From positions 1-60,943 of the forward strand of contig BGOG01000040.1 in the NCBI GenBank assembly GCA_003569125.1: DNA of 60,943 nucleotides, given 5' to 3'. The notes below the pieces were generated by a model. That model saw only the letters and a list, made by a program, of their open reading frames with translations, was not told the DNA's origin and ran no database searches. This document shows positions 15,321-23,194 of this stretch, in pieces. Each line of letters begins with the position of its first letter. The stretch's first letter is position 1. Source of the stretch: Acidimicrobiaceae bacterium. GTDB taxonomy: Bacteria; Actinomycetota; Acidimicrobiia; Acidimicrobiales; Ilumatobacteraceae. Position numbers and translations under genes: made by a program.

Positions 15321-15857
15321 CTAAGGCAATACTCCGACCGAGGCCAACGCAAGTCGAATCAAACGATCGTGGCCACTCGTCATTTCAAGTTTCATCTGAT
15401 CGCTGGTTGCCTGCTCGGGCGTATACCAACCAAGGTCAAGCGCCTGCTGCGAAGGTTGACAATCACCAGCCACGGGTACGACAAATGCCAAACTCACCGC
15501 GTGATGTCGCGGGTCGTGAAATCCGCTGATTTCTGGGTCAGTGAAATACTCGACGATCGTAAATGGTGCAGGATCGGGTGGGATCTTAGGCAAAGCCATC
15601 GATCCAAGATCCTTCTCAAGGTGACGCAACAGCGCTTCGCGAATTCGCTCGTTGAGTAATACCCGACCAGAAACGACCGTTCGTGAAATTGATCCGTCCG
15701 GGGCTTGACGCAAAAGCATTCCGACATGCGTAACCACACCAAGTTCGTTTACCCGCACGGGTATTGCGTCTATATATACGAGTGGAACTTGACCGCGCAC
15801 CAGTTCAAGTTGATTTGGATCTAGCCAGTTTGTTCTAGTGTCGGTGATATCGCCCAA
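15321..15857 (-). CDS. DUF4916/Nudix-fold protein with degenerate Nudix box
   Basis: 178 residues, resembling the actinobacterial DUF4916 family (WLDPNQLELVRGQVPLVYIDAIPVR opening). The segment 64-85 has the length and framing of a Nudix box (G, five residues, E, seven residues, R) but ends RHLEKDLG where an active hydrolase would have RExxEExG. Two of the metal-binding acids are therefore missing or shifted, and it may not hydrolyse nucleotides. The start is TTG at 15857, preceded by GGAG seven bases upstream; no better ATG exists. The flanking DoxX gene is divergent. The function is unknown. Confidence 0.75.
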   Translation of the reverse strand: MGDITDTRTNWLDPNQLELVRGQVPLVYIDAIPVRVNELGVVTHVGMLLRQAPDGSISRTVVSGRVLLNERIREALLRHLEKDLGSMALPKIPPDPAPFTIVEYFTDPEISGFHDPRHHAVSLAFVVPVAGDCQPSQQALDLGWYTPEQATSDQMKLEMTSGHDRLIRLALASVGVLP

Positions 15858-15932
15858 GTTGTAGCTCCAAAAAATTATTAACTATCAAACATTGTTTCAG
15901 ATTTAGCGCCCAGTTCGTGGCATTATGTACGA

Positions 15933-16316
15933 ATGTTAAAAAAAATCTTTGCGTTTTCACCACAAATACTTGGAACTTTTCTTGGTTTCACTGGTGCACT
16001 TCACTTCGTGGTGAGCGAACGATTTAATCCACTGATCCCACCTGGGTTGCCCGGCAGTGCAACTTTCTATACATATGCGAGTGGAGTCGCCGAACTCGCT
16101 GTGGCTATCGGTTTATTCGTTCCGCGAACAAGACGCCTCGCAGGATGGGGAGCAGTTTTACTTTTTTTGGCTGTCTACCCCGGAAACATTTATATGGCTT
16201 ACGACTGGCGAGATCGAGATTTTTCGCAACAATTAGTCGCATACTTTCGACTGCCTTTTCAAATACCACTCATATGGTGGGGTCTGAGCATCGCGCGCAA
16301 AACGCCACGCGTATAA
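15933..16316 (+). CDS. DoxX-family small membrane protein
   Basis: 127 residues with about four hydrophobic helices (10-28, 47-65, 70-88 and 103-120), the layout of DoxX/MauE-type proteins. The pattern of a short loop rich in Pro and Gly after helix 1 (FNPLIPPGLPG) and the VYPGNIYMAYDW segment is common in DoxX homologues. Proposed roles in related bacteria include thiol-redox or membrane quinone processes, but none can be assigned here. Start ATG 15933. It ends four bases before the convergent aldehyde dehydrogenase gene. Confidence 0.8.
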   Translation: MLKKIFAFSPQILGTFLGFTGALHFVVSERFNPLIPPGLPGSATFYTYASGVAELAVAIGLFVPRTRRLAGWGAVLLFLAVYPGNIYMAYDWRDRDFSQQLVAYFRLPFQIPLIWWGLSIARKTPRV

Positions 16317-16320
16317 TTTT

Positions 16321-17775
16321 TTACCAGTTTCCTGCAACATATTTAGTTTCGAGAAATGCCAGCAAGCCGTCGTGCGCTCCTTCGCGACCGAGCCCAGATT
16401 GCTTGACGCCGCCAAATGGCGCAGCCGGGTCTGAAACTAGCCCGCGATTCAAGCCAACCATTCCAGATTCAAGCGACTCGGCAACTCGCATGCCGCGACC
16501 AAGATCGCGCGTGTAAACATACGAAACAAGTCCGTGCTCGACGTTGTTGGCGTGCGCCAAAATATCGTCGCTATCTTTGAATCGCACAAGGGGCGCAACT
16601 GGTCCGAATATTTCTTCGTTCAAAATCGGCGCATTAAACGCAACATCGAGCAACACCGTGGGTTGATAACCGAACGAGCCGTCGGTTGCTGCGCTACCGC
16701 CACAGGCGATCTTTGCTCCAGAGTTTTTTGCGGCGTCAACCAATTCTGCGACCCGCTTTTGCTGAGACTTCGAAACTAACGGACCAACGGTTGTTTTAGC
16801 ATCAAGCCCGTCGCCCAGAACCAGCGATCGCATTCGCGCTGTCAGACCGTCGGCAAATTCATCGTAGATTTTTTCGTGCACAAAAAATCTGTTGGCGGCC
16901 GTGCAGGCCGCGCCACCGTTGCGCATTTTCGCCAACATCGCACCGTCTATCGCACTGGCGATATCGGCGTCTTCAAAAACTATAAATGGCGCATTGCCAC
17001 CGAGTTCCATTGTGCAGTTGATAATTTTTTCTGCGGCTTGCGCGAGTAACACCGCGCCAACTTGTGTCGAGCCAGTAAAAGAAAGTTTCCGAACTTTATT
17101 TGATTGCAACATCGCGCTAACCGCCGGGCCCGATGGGTTGGGTACAACGACATTGACGACTCCGTCGGGCACGCCGGCGCGTTGCATAATTTCGGCGATT
17201 GCTAATGCGGTCAACGGTGTGTCGCTGGCTGGTTTCAAAACAACGGTGCATCCTGCCGCCAACGCTGGGCCGATCTTTCGTGTGGCCATTGCCGCCGGAA
17301 AGTTCCACGGGGTTGCCAACAGGGCTACCCCGACTGGTTGACGCGAGACCATCAACCAATTCGCACCACCCGGCGCACGACGATAATCGCCGTCGATTCG
17401 CACCGCTTCTTCGCTGAACCACCGAAAAAACTCGGCCGCGTATGCAACTTCGGCGCGAGCATCACTCAAAACTTTGCCATTTTCCATTGTGATTAATCGA
17501 GCAAGTTTTTCTTGATCGGCGATCATCAACTCAAAACTCTTGCGCAATATTTCGGCTCGTGCTCTTGGCGCGGTCATCTTCCATGACGCAAATGCATTTT
17601 GCGCCGCATCAACGGCGGCCAGACAATCGTCAATACTTGCACTTGAAACTTGTGCCAACGTCGAACCATCAACTGGGTTCGTAACATCAATTTTATTTGA
17701 GTTACTTTTCCACTTGCCGCCGATCAAAGAATCGAGTGGCTGTTTCACATCAAGCGTCGTCGGTTTATTTTGCAT
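16321..17775 (-). CDS. gabD: NAD(P)-dependent succinate-semialdehyde dehydrogenase
   Basis: Aldehyde dehydrogenase superfamily member of 484 residues, most like SSADH, which oxidises succinate semialdehyde to succinate at the end of the GABA shunt and putrescine breakdown. Visible elements are the catalytic Glu in MELGGNAPF (about residue 258), the nucleophilic Cys in NGGAACTAANRF (about residue 292), the substrate-site NWLMVSRQPVGV entry and the late EEIFGPVAP motif. Start ATG 17775. Putrescine-forming genes lie 35 kb away, but no GABA transaminase is visible here, so the physiological substrate is inferred from sequence style alone. Confidence 0.88.
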   Translation of the reverse strand: MQNKPTTLDVKQPLDSLIGGKWKSNSNKIDVTNPVDGSTLAQVSSASIDDCLAAVDAAQNAFASWKMTAPRARAEILRKSFELMIADQEKLARLITMENGKVLSDARAEVAYAAEFFRWFSEEAVRIDGDYRRAPGGANWLMVSRQPVGVALLATPWNFPAAMATRKIGPALAAGCTVVLKPASDTPLTALAIAEIMQRAGVPDGVVNVVVPNPSGPAVSAMLQSNKVRKLSFTGSTQVGAVLLAQAAEKIINCTMELGGNAPFIVFEDADIASAIDGAMLAKMRNGGAACTAANRFFVHEKIYDEFADGLTARMRSLVLGDGLDAKTTVGPLVSKSQQKRVAELVDAAKNSGAKIACGGSAATDGSFGYQPTVLLDVAFNAPILNEEIFGPVAPLVRFKDSDDILAHANNVEHGLVSYVYTRDLGRGMRVAESLESGMVGLNRGLVSDPAAPFGGVKQSGLGREGAHDGLLAFLETKYVAGNW

Positions 17776-17816
17776 AGTGTTTAGTCTTGCGCAATGAGCG
17801 TGACATTTTGAAACGG

Positions 17817-17822
17817 TAGAAT
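17817..17822 (+). promoter_or_regulatory. Predicted -10 box of leaderless transcript (MFS gene)
   Basis: TAGAAT, then aattca, then the GTG start at 17829. Confidence 0.5.
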
Positions 17823-17828
17823 AATTCA

Positions 17829-19022
17829 GTGAGTAAACAGCGAATTGTCATGACGCTGCTGATAGCAATCGGTACCTCATCTTGCCTATATGGCGTAATG
17901 TTCACGATGCTCGACGACTTTCGCAACAGCTTTGGCATCACCGAGTCGGCGCTGGGCTTCATCGTCGGTGTGGGTTTCTTCACTTCTTTTCTCGGACAAG
18001 TGAGCATTGCCCCACTTGCCGATCGCGGTCGTGCGCGTCAGTTAATTATGTTGGGTCTGAGCCTCGAAGTTATCGGATGCATCGGTATGGCATTTGGTGA
18101 AACATTCAAAGTGCTTTTGATTTCGCGGATCATCATGGGGTTCGGTGCTGGCGCCGCCCTGCCCGCATTGCGACGCGTAATCATCGTCGCCGACCCAGAA
18201 AACTTTGGTCGCAATCTTGGTCGCATTCTTTCGTTCGAGGTTGCAGGTTTTGCTGCTGGTCCGGTCTTCTCGGTTGTGCTGACGGTACCTTTTGGTATTC
18301 CTGGTCCGTTTATTTTTCTTGCAACCGCAATTTCATTGTTTGTGCTCGTGATTAGTCGCATCAAAGTGCCAGAGACGGCAAAAGAGCATCAACCCACGGA
18401 AAGATTCGCAATTGACTTGCTTCGAAACCGTGCAATCGCGTCGGGTATTTTGATCGGGGTCGCGCTGTTTTTCATGATCGGGGTTTTCGACTCACTGTGG
18501 GTGTTGATGATGGATGACCTCAAGGCCGCGCAATGGATGGCAAACGTCGGCGTTTCTGTTTTCGTTCTGCCGTTAATTTTGCTCGGCCCATTCGGCGGAA
18601 AATTCGTCCAACGCATCGGGCCGTATCGCGCAGGAAGTTTCGGCATGATTCTCGGTGCACTGTTCATGGCTGGTTACGGCTTGATGCCAACACCAGCGCT
18701 GATGATGGTTGTATTTTTCTTTCACTCAACCAACGACGGTTTTTTCGTCACTGGCGCGGGCGTCGCAGTCGGCACCAGCGCACCACTCGAGCGCCAAGCC
18801 GGCGCACAAGGATTGCTGGGTGGCATGGAAACTTTGGCGGGCGGTGTCGCCGCGAGTTTCGCTGGTCTCGCCTACGATCACCTCGGTCGTGCGACAACTT
18901 TCATCGGCACAGGCGCAATTATGCTCGCATTAATCGCGGTTGCTCGCATCTTGGCGGGTGAGCATTGGTCGGTACGCAATGTCGTCCCAAAATCTGCAGT
19001 TTCATTAGACATAGTTTCGTAA
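17829..19022 (+). CDS. Major facilitator superfamily transporter
   Basis: 397 residues with the hydrophobic pattern of a 12-helix MFS protein. The loop after helix 2 carries APLADRGRARQ, a form of the MFS motif A (GxLaDrxGrrxx). Drug-efflux-type and metabolite-type MFS proteins cannot be separated here. The GTG start at 17829 is supported by the TAGAAT box six bases upstream. A Nudix hydrolase gene follows 14 bases after the stop on the same strand. Confidence 0.88.
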   Translation: MSKQRIVMTLLIAIGTSSCLYGVMFTMLDDFRNSFGITESALGFIVGVGFFTSFLGQVSIAPLADRGRARQLIMLGLSLEVIGCIGMAFGETFKVLLISRIIMGFGAGAALPALRRVIIVADPENFGRNLGRILSFEVAGFAAGPVFSVVLTVPFGIPGPFIFLATAISLFVLVISRIKVPETAKEHQPTERFAIDLLRNRAIASGILIGVALFFMIGVFDSLWVLMMDDLKAAQWMANVGVSVFVLPLILLGPFGGKFVQRIGPYRAGSFGMILGALFMAGYGLMPTPALMMVVFFFHSTNDGFFVTGAGVAVGTSAPLERQAGAQGLLGGMETLAGGVAASFAGLAYDHLGRATTFIGTGAIMLALIAVARILAGEHWSVRNVVPKSAVSLDIVS

Positions 19023-19036
19023 TACTGTTTACGGCT

Positions 19037-19513
19037 ATGGGATTACGCGACGGTGACGGTTGGGTCGATTGTGACTGTGGCTTTCGCCATTGGGGTCGGT
19101 TTGGTGCCGCGGGTTTATTGCTCGTGCGTCGCGACACCCCGCAACCGCAAGTGTTATTGCAATTGCGCGCCGAGTGGACACACGGTGGCGGAACATGGGC
19201 ACTACCTGGCGGCGCAAAAGATTCTCACGAAGATTCTGTGACAGCAGCACTGCGTGAGGCCCATGAAGAAATGGGAATCGAAGTCACAGCATTAACCGTT
19301 AAACATATTTTTTCTGATGACCATGGCCCATGGAGTTACGACACGATCATTGCCCACACGATGAGTGACGCAGGTGCGCATATCGCCAACCCAGAATCAA
19401 CAGAAACAAAATGGTCTCCGATTGACGAAGTTGAAACTCTGAACCTGCACCCCGGATTGAAACAATCTTGGGTCGCACTAAAACCAATAACCACCGACTT
19501 GCTCGAAGGCTAA
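19037..19513 (+). CDS. Nudix hydrolase (MutT-like)
   Basis: 158 residues. A perfect Nudix box runs from Gly59 to Ile81 (GAKDSHE, seven residues, REAHEEMGI), with all metal-binding glutamates in place, so it should hydrolyse a nucleoside diphosphate linked to another group. The N-terminal DCDCGFRHWGRFGAAGLL segment is typical of actinobacterial Nudix proteins near this size. The ATG at 19037 is preferred because homologues begin close to this segment. It lies 14 bases after the MFS gene and ends six bases before the convergent alcohol dehydrogenase. Sanitation of oxidised nucleotides is possible but unproven. Confidence 0.9.
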   Translation: MGLRDGDGWVDCDCGFRHWGRFGAAGLLLVRRDTPQPQVLLQLRAEWTHGGGTWALPGGAKDSHEDSVTAALREAHEEMGIEVTALTVKHIFSDDHGPWSYDTIIAHTMSDAGAHIANPESTETKWSPIDEVETLNLHPGLKQSWVALKPITTDLLEG

Positions 19514-19519
19514 AAAGTT

Positions 19520-20731
19520 TTAAAGTGCCGTTGCGTAAAGCTCGTGCACTTCACCACGTGTTGGGTAACGCGGAGTATTCAAGATAATCAAGTCACGCAA
19601 CGCATCTTGCGTCAACGCGGCGATGCTGTCGCTTGTTGCGCCAAGTTCACTGAGTTTCTTGTTCGTGCCGACAGTCTTTGAAAGTTTTTCAACTGCAGCA
19701 ATTGCGGCATCCGGATCAATTTCGCTGCCCAGCGCCTGACTCACATTGGCGTATCGCTCGGCCACGACATTGCGATTGAAACGCATCACGTGTGGCAACA
19801 TCGTCGCCAATGTTTGACCGTGTGCTTGATGCAATTGACCTGAAATTGGATGACCAGTTGCATGCACGAGACCAAGCAACGGTCCACTTGAAAACGCACG
19901 ACCCGCCAAATGCGAAGCCAGTTGCATCTGTGCGCGAGCCTCAAGATCTGCACCATTTGTAACTGCTGTCGGCAAATATTTAGCGACAAGTCGAATCGCG
20001 TGCAATGCCAAAGCATCTGCATACGGATTCGACTGCACAGATGTGTATGCCTCGATCGCATGCGTCAAAACATCCATTCCGCAGGCGGCGGTACCTTTTG
20101 ACGGCATGCCAACCGTCAGTGTCGGGTCGAGCAAAATTGTGCGTGGACGAACAGACGGATTGCTGAAGGTAAGTTTGCGATGATTCGCAGGGGTCGTGAC
20201 CGTATCGGTGATCAAACCGCCACCATTTGTTTCTGATGCCGTGCCCGATGTCGTCGGTATTGCAATGGTTGGCAAACCTGGCTTTGATGCACTGGCTTTT
20301 GGTGCCAGTGTCGAAAAATCAATTCGATCATTTGCATCTAAATCTGGGGCAAAAGCCAAGCCCAGATGGTCGACGCCATTTGGCGCAGCAAGAGCGATGT
20401 ATTTTCCGCAGTCCATTACTGAACCGCCGCCGATTAACACGACAACCGTGCCGTCAAGGCCGAACTTATTTATCGCCGCCACTCCGGCAGCAACGTTGAT
20501 ATCGGTCGGGTTTGGTGAAACTTGATCAAACACTTGCCACTTCATGCCGGCAGTCGTCAACGCATCAGTGATTGGCGTGACGATTCCGGTTGCGGTGATT
20601 CCCGCATCTGTGATGATGAAAGCACGTGTGCCATGCGGTGATACATATTGTGCGAGCGTCACCGCGACATTTGGGCCAGACACCGTGCTCGACATTGGCT
20701 CGAGACCAAATGTGCTTACTGCTGGATCCAT
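19520..20731 (-). CDS. Iron-containing alcohol dehydrogenase family protein
   Basis: 403 residues of the group III (iron-type) alcohol dehydrogenase/maleylacetate reductase superfamily. The NAD-binding GGGSVMDCGK motif is near residue 101, TTSGTASE near 160, and the metal-ligand region runs from GMDVLTHAIEAY to the His-rich VHATGHPISGQLHQAHG stretch (about 295). Substrate specificity cannot be read from sequence. Its ATG overlaps the stop codon of the acyl-CoA dehydrogenase upstream (TAATG), so the two are translationally coupled. A role in fatty-alcohol or aldehyde turnover is a context-based guess. Confidence 0.88.
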   Translation of the reverse strand: MDPAVSTFGLEPMSSTVSGPNVAVTLAQYVSPHGTRAFIITDAGITATGIVTPITDALTTAGMKWQVFDQVSPNPTDINVAAGVAAINKFGLDGTVVVLIGGGSVMDCGKYIALAAPNGVDHLGLAFAPDLDANDRIDFSTLAPKASASKPGLPTIAIPTTSGTASETNGGGLITDTVTTPANHRKLTFSNPSVRPRTILLDPTLTVGMPSKGTAACGMDVLTHAIEAYTSVQSNPYADALALHAIRLVAKYLPTAVTNGADLEARAQMQLASHLAGRAFSSGPLLGLVHATGHPISGQLHQAHGQTLATMLPHVMRFNRNVVAERYANVSQALGSEIDPDAAIAAVEKLSKTVGTNKKLSELGATSDSIAALTQDALRDLIILNTPRYPTRGEVHELYATAL

Positions 20732-22044
20732 TATTTTCCCCCTGTAGTTCGTGCAGAATTTATATTTTTACCCAAACTATCGGGTTCATAGCGCGAGATT
20801 TCAGCCCGACCGACAACTTGCCAGTGCACTTCGTCTGGCCCATCGGCAAGTCGCAGTGTGCGTTGACCTGCGTACATTCTGGCTAGCGGAGTCCATTGAG
20901 AAATTCCGGTTGCGCCAAAAACTTGCATCGCTTCGTCGATAATTTTGCAAACGCGCTCTGGCACCATCGCTTTGACTGCGCTAACCCAAACTCGCGCTTC
21001 GGCATTTCCCATGGTGTCCATCGCTCGTGCGGCACGCAAAACCATCAACCGCATCGCCTCAATTTCTATTCGTGCTTTGCCAATGACCTCAGTATTTTTG
21101 CCGAGCCGAGCGATCGGTTTACCAAACGCCTCACGGCTCAAACCTCGTCGCACCATTAATTCAAGAGCGCGTTCGGCGGCACCAATCGACCGCATGCAGT
21201 GATGAATGCGACCTGGCCCGAGTCGCACTTGCGAAATCTCGAAACCGCGACCAACACCCAGCAACATGTTCGATTTCGGCACGCGCACATCGGTGAACCG
21301 CAAATGCATATGACCATGTGGTGCATCGTCCTCGCCAAACACATGCATCGCACCAAGAATTTCGACACCTGGTGTATCCATTGGCACCAAGATTTGCGAG
21401 TGACGACCGTGCGGCGGACCATCTGGGCTTGTCTGCAACATACAAATCATTATTTTGCAACGCGGATCGCCGGCGCCTGAAATATAAAACTTTTCGCCGT
21501 TTATCAGCCATTCTTCGCCGTCAAGAATCGCGCGACACTCCAAATTTTTTGCATCGGATGAAGCGACGTCCGGCTCTGTCATCGCATACGCCGAACGAAT
21601 CTCTCCGTTCATTAGCGGCTCAAGCCATCGTTTTTTTTGCTCTGGGGTGCCGACTCGCTCAAGAACTTCCATGTTGCCCGTATCTGGTGCGCTGCAATTT
21701 AAACACTCAGAAGCGATCGGGTTTTTGCCAAGTTCAGCGGCGATATATGCATAGTCAAGATTTGACAAGCCTTGACCAGTTTCTGAGCTCGGCAGAAAGA
21801 AATTCCACAAACCGTTGGCTTTGGCTTTTGCCTTTATCGAGTCGAGTAGTTCAAGTTGACCTTTGCCGTATTGCCAACGATCTGGTCGACCTTCGCCAAG
21901 TTTGAAATATTCATCGGTCACTGGATCGATTTCATTTTTAATAAATGCGATCACCGCTTCGTATAACGGCACGGCGCCGGGCGACATCGCCAAGTTCATT
22001 GAATCGTCGGTGGTTATTCCTGAGTGCATTCGTGGTGCGGCCAT
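20731..22044 (-). CDS. Acyl-CoA dehydrogenase (ACAD10/11-like)
   Basis: FAD-dependent alpha,beta-dehydrogenase of acyl-CoA thioesters, 437 residues. The middle domain has the AMTEPDVASSDA stretch (about 155) that contacts FAD. The C-terminal helices include EAMQVFGATGISQW and the LRLADGPDEVHWQVVGRAE ending typical of the ACAD10/11-like group, which often handles long-chain or 4-hydroxy acids. Start ATG 22044, with TAGCGT six bases upstream. It forms a two-gene unit with the overlapping iron-type dehydrogenase. Confidence 0.9.
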   Translation of the reverse strand: MAAPRMHSGITTDDSMNLAMSPGAVPLYEAVIAFIKNEIDPVTDEYFKLGEGRPDRWQYGKGQLELLDSIKAKAKANGLWNFFLPSSETGQGLSNLDYAYIAAELGKNPIASECLNCSAPDTGNMEVLERVGTPEQKKRWLEPLMNGEIRSAYAMTEPDVASSDAKNLECRAILDGEEWLINGEKFYISGAGDPRCKIMICMLQTSPDGPPHGRHSQILVPMDTPGVEILGAMHVFGEDDAPHGHMHLRFTDVRVPKSNMLLGVGRGFEISQVRLGPGRIHHCMRSIGAAERALELMVRRGLSREAFGKPIARLGKNTEVIGKARIEIEAMRLMVLRAARAMDTMGNAEARVWVSAVKAMVPERVCKIIDEAMQVFGATGISQWTPLARMYAGQRTLRLADGPDEVHWQVVGRAEISRYEPDSLGKNINSARTTGGK

Positions 22045-22050
22045 GACCCC

Positions 22051-22056
22051 ACGCTA
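22051..22056 (-). promoter_or_regulatory. Predicted -10 box of leaderless transcript (ACAD-ADH operon)
   Basis: TAGCGT on the minus strand, then ggggtc, then the ATG at 22044. Confidence 0.5.
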
Positions 22057-22082
22057 GCCCTCCAACCTGAGAAGGCTTTTAC

Positions 22083-22430
22083 TCAGAGAGCCAGGTGTAA
22101 TTTGAGAGCAACATTTAAATCTTCTTCTAAATCGGCGGAAAGCCGACCTACGCGCTTGCCGAGTCGGCTAATAGCAACTGCCCTAATTTGCTCAACCTGT
22201 GCTTTTGAATCGACAGTGAGCCCTGTTACTTTGCGAGGCAAGCGAACCTGAAATGGATATACCTTGTGAATATTGGAAGTTATCGGAACAACAGTTACGA
22301 CCCCACGATCTAATGCTCTGGTTGCATTATTCAAGACGTCATTACTAACGACAACTGCGGGTCGAAGTTTGTCGGCCTCATCAGACATTGCAGGGTCCAA
22401 GTTGACCATTCGAATTTCACCTCGAAGCAT
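22083..22430 (-). CDS. mazF: MazF/PemK-family mRNA interferase toxin
   Basis: 115-residue toxin of a type II toxin-antitoxin module. MazF proteins cleave single-stranded RNA at short sequences. The fold markers are visible: RGEIRMVNLDP at the start, KLRPAVVVSND (about 25), VTVVPITSN (about 46) and the C-terminal VDSKAQVEQIRAVAISRLG (about 72-92). The ATG at 22430 follows the antitoxin stop codon directly (TAAATG), so translation is coupled. No sign of inactivation. Confidence 0.93.
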   Translation of the reverse strand: MLRGEIRMVNLDPAMSDEADKLRPAVVVSNDVLNNATRALDRGVVTVVPITSNIHKVYPFQVRLPRKVTGLTVDSKAQVEQIRAVAISRLGKRVGRLSADLEEDLNVALKLHLAL

Positions 22431-22649
22431 TTAACTTTCCTTGGACATATCTAATGCATCCCATTGTTTTCCCTCATCGCTCAAGTTCCATTCGTCAAAC
22501 GCGTCCGCGTACATCTTTCCTAGATCGGCGCTTTTCAATAGTCGTAGCGCTCGAAGTAACACCGCTGAACGAGACGGATATAAACCATCGGTAACACATT
22601 GGTCAAGAAAGACACATTCTTCTTCGGGCAAACTTACGCTGAGCTTCAT
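22431..22649 (-). CDS. Ribbon-helix-helix antitoxin (MazE/ParD-like)
   Basis: 72-residue partner of the MazF-like toxin. The N-terminus MKLSVSLPEEECVFLD followed by two helices (GLYPSRSAVLLRALRLL) is a ribbon-helix-helix DNA-binding domain, which would bind its own promoter. The acidic C-terminal part (DAFDEWNLSDEG) is suited to wrap the toxin. Start ATG 22649. Two copies of an eight-base element directly upstream are likely its operator. Confidence 0.88.
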   Translation of the reverse strand: MKLSVSLPEEECVFLDQCVTDGLYPSRSAVLLRALRLLKSADLGKMYADAFDEWNLSDEGKQWDALDMSKES

Positions 22650-22656
22650 GCAAGAT

Positions 22657-22686
22657 TATGCTACTTGATTACTACTACTATGCTAC
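22657..22686 (-). promoter_or_regulatory. Direct-repeat operator and -10 region of the toxin-antitoxin operon
   Basis: On the minus strand GTAGCATA occurs twice, at 22657-22664 and 22679-22686, exactly 22 bases (two helical turns) apart and separated by AGTAGTAGT-rich sequence. The proximal copy contains TAGCAT eight bases before the antitoxin ATG and so overlaps the likely -10 box. This layout fits autoregulation by a ribbon-helix-helix antitoxin. Confidence 0.5.
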
Positions 22687-22732
22687 CCTGTTTCTACTTT
22701 TTATGGCGGCTAGCTGTTGCGGAAGTTTTTGG

Positions 22733-23158
22733 CTAGTCGGCTAGCAGAACGAGCGGGATTTCGCGCGAAGTACGAGTCTGATATTCGCCATAGCCCTTGT
22801 ATTTTGCCGTGATTTGTGGCCACAAAGTTTCACGCTCGACAGAATCTGCGATTCGTGCATGTTTTGTGGCCATTGGCTCGCCCATGTATCGAACTAAAAC
22901 CTTTGGATTATCCCGCAAATTCACAAACCAAGCCGGGTGTTGATCGTCTCCGCCACGCGATGCCACGATCACGATCTCGTTATTTATCTGCAACGGTGAA
23001 GTCAGCATCACTGCACGTTGTTTGCCGCTCTTGCGACCAATAGTTATCAGTTCAAGCACTGGCATATCGGCGACAAACCAACCTTTGCGTCCACGTGTCA
23101 CACTTAACAATAAACGATGCAAAGCGTTCATTGTCTTTAGTTTTCGGTCGCTCGGCAT
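22733..23158 (-). CDS. Nitroreductase-family deazaflavin (F420)-dependent oxidoreductase
   Basis: 141-residue split-beta-barrel protein of the DDN/F420H2-dependent reductase family, confined largely to Actinobacteria and Chloroflexi. Family markers are VLELITIGRKSGKQRAVMLT (about 35-53), IVIVASRGGDDQHPAWFVNLR (about 63-83) and PKVLVR. These enzymes use reduced cofactor F420 to reduce varied substrates. It implies that the organism makes or obtains F420. It lies 37 bases downstream of the MFS gene on the same strand and may be its operon partner. Confidence 0.92.
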   Translation of the reverse strand: MPSDRKLKTMNALHRLLLSVTRGRKGWFVADMPVLELITIGRKSGKQRAVMLTSPLQINNEIVIVASRGGDDQHPAWFVNLRDNPKVLVRYMGEPMATKHARIADSVERETLWPQITAKYKGYGEYQTRTSREIPLVLLAD

Positions 23159-23194
23159 AAAAACTTTCTGGTCAGAAACTTTTTAAATATTCAA

